NCBI GenBank assembly: GCA_947259235.1
Contig: CAMYLL010000128.1
Span: forward strand, 1 to 7,349
DNA length: 7,349 bases
Direction of reading: 5' to 3'
Origin: an uncultured Pseudodesulfovibrio sp.
GTDB taxonomy: Bacteria; Desulfobacterota; Desulfovibrionia; Desulfovibrionales; Desulfovibrionaceae
This document shows positions 7,061 through 7,349 of this stretch, piece by piece (positions within the stretch are counted from its first letter, which is position 1; every line of letters begins with the position of its first letter). The notes under the pieces were generated by a model, which saw nothing but the letters and a program-made list of their open reading frames with translations, ran no database searches and was not told the DNA's origin. The position numbers and the translations under genes are program-made.

Positions 7061-7177
7061 GGGGAAAAGAGGCCGATTACGGCGTTGCTGCGGCGGAGCC
7101 AAATCCTCGCGTAGGGGACTACGCGTCGGCCTTGGCTCCCGCTTGCGCCTAGCACTCGACCCCTTTTGCCCGCCCTG
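7061..7177. repeat. Palindromic repeat unit, copy 2
   Basis: A tandem copy of the preceding unit. Bases 7065-7180 align without gaps to 6941-7056, with 8 differences in 116 by my count. The centre is again CGCGTAG/CTACGCG (7108-7114 and 7119-7125), now with loop GGGA, so only the loop changed. The flanking arms GGAGCCAA (7095-7102) and TTGGCTCC (7132-7139) pair perfectly over 8 bp, better than in copy 1. The outer arms AAAAGAGG (7065-7072) and CCCCTTTT (7160-7167) carry one mismatch, and the GGGCGGGC extension seen at the left of copy 1 is replaced by GTAAGGGG. Confidence 0.88.
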
Positions 7178-7187
7178 TGCATGAGTG

Positions 7188-7213
7188 AAAAGGGGCCGAT
7201 TGCGGCGTTGGCG
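7188..7213. repeat. Palindromic repeat unit, truncated copy 3
   Basis: AAAAGGGGCCGATTGCGGCGTTG (7188-7210) matches the first 23 bases of copies 1 and 2, with differences mainly in the AAAAGAGG arm, and then diverges into unrelated AT-richer sequence. Only the left end of the unit is present. The start-to-start spacing is 124 bases from copy 1 to 2 and 123 from copy 2 to 3. Confidence 0.8.
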
Positions 7214-7233
7214 TGTTCTATAAATAGGCAATC

Positions 7234-7257
7234 AAAAGCGGAAACCGCCTCCGGCGG
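7234..7257 (-). terminator. Possible terminator for a - strand gene at the right end
   Basis: Read on the - strand, CCGCC (7257-7253) pairs with GGCGG (7249-7245) around GGA. TTT follows directly, and TTTT occurs a few bases later (7238-7235) within TTTCCGCTTTT. The stem is short and the T-tract broken, so this is a weak call. The same bases contain CCGCCGGAGGC, identical to the core of the two leader modules, but no start codon follows at a usable distance. Confidence 0.35.
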
Positions 7258-7307
7258 ATTGGTCAGGTCATTGGTTGTCGGTCGGGGGCCGCGTGGTGCG
7301 ACCTTCC

Positions 7308-7349
7308 CTACAACCGTTCCAGCGCGAAGTCACCGGCAGTCGCTGGGAG
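7308..7349 (-). CDS. Possible C-terminal end of a - strand gene (partial)
   Basis: On the - strand an open frame enters from the right edge, encodes LPATAGDFALERL and stops at TAG (7310-7308). A terminator-like hairpin lies about 50 bases further on in the same direction, and a repeat array separates it from purN, as expected for convergent genes. Thirteen codons are too few to identify a product, and the + strand is also open across these bases, so the call rests mainly on context. Confidence 0.3.
   Translation of the reverse strand, partial: LPATAGDFALERL

Noticed and set aside
6931..7213. A CRISPR array
   Set aside because: The units are adjacent, about 124 bases long and near-identical throughout, with no short direct repeats separated by unique spacers and no cas gene.
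7219..7224. TATAAA as a -10 promoter element on the + strand
   Set aside because: No -35-like hexamer lies 16-18 bases upstream, and no + strand gene with a ribosome binding site follows before the window ends.
6832..7231. Overlapping - strand open frames across the repeat array that encode repeated peptides
   Set aside because: The repeated peptides simply reflect the tandem DNA units, the frames also run into purN, and no ribosome binding site was seen.

Overview
This GC-rich bacterial window (7,349 bp) carries five complete genes, all on the + strand, and possibly the tail of a sixth on the - strand. A sulfate-reducing member of the Desulfovibrionales is the best guess. The reasons are the single-chain CobA-HemD fusion, typical of the sirohaem-based tetrapyrrole pathway of these bacteria, the overall codon and protein style, and a leader module ending in GCCGCCGGAGGCA that I associate from memory with that group. 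The assignment is inference, because no rRNA or other taxonomic marker is present.

Layout. (1) Bases 17-80 are a leader module ending in the ribosome binding site of valS, followed by a full-length valyl-tRNA synthetase (81-2747). (2) Bases 2748-2945 are a structured intergenic region with a hairpin after valS, a larger nested stem-loop, and a second copy of the same leader module. They lead into a 502-residue fusion of uroporphyrinogen-III C-methyltransferase and uroporphyrinogen-III synthase (2946-4454), closed by a textbook intrinsic terminator (4479-4510). (3) A two-gene unit (4628-6030) encodes an O-methyltransferase-like SAM enzyme and, overlapping it by 4 bases, a small protein resembling SpoIIAA/STAS-like domains. 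(4) After a 180-base leader comes purN (6213-6929), the GAR formyltransferase of purine synthesis, with a small internal insertion and a C-terminal extension. (5) Bases 6931-7213 hold a tandem array of about 124-bp units, each a long imperfect inverted repeat: two full copies and a 5' fragment of a third. (6) The right end has a - strand terminator-like hairpin and perhaps the last 13 codons of a gene transcribed towards purN.

valS, cobA-hemD and purN are housekeeping genes for translation, tetrapyrrole synthesis and purine synthesis, and they do not form an obvious shared pathway. The notable material is non-coding or poorly characterised. It comprises the leader module shared by two unrelated genes, the nested hairpin before cobA-hemD, the palindromic array with a compensatory change between adjacent units, and the coupled methyltransferase/STAS-like pair. 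I see no clear new defence or mobile system: there is no transposase, integrase, CRISPR array or toxin-antitoxin pair.
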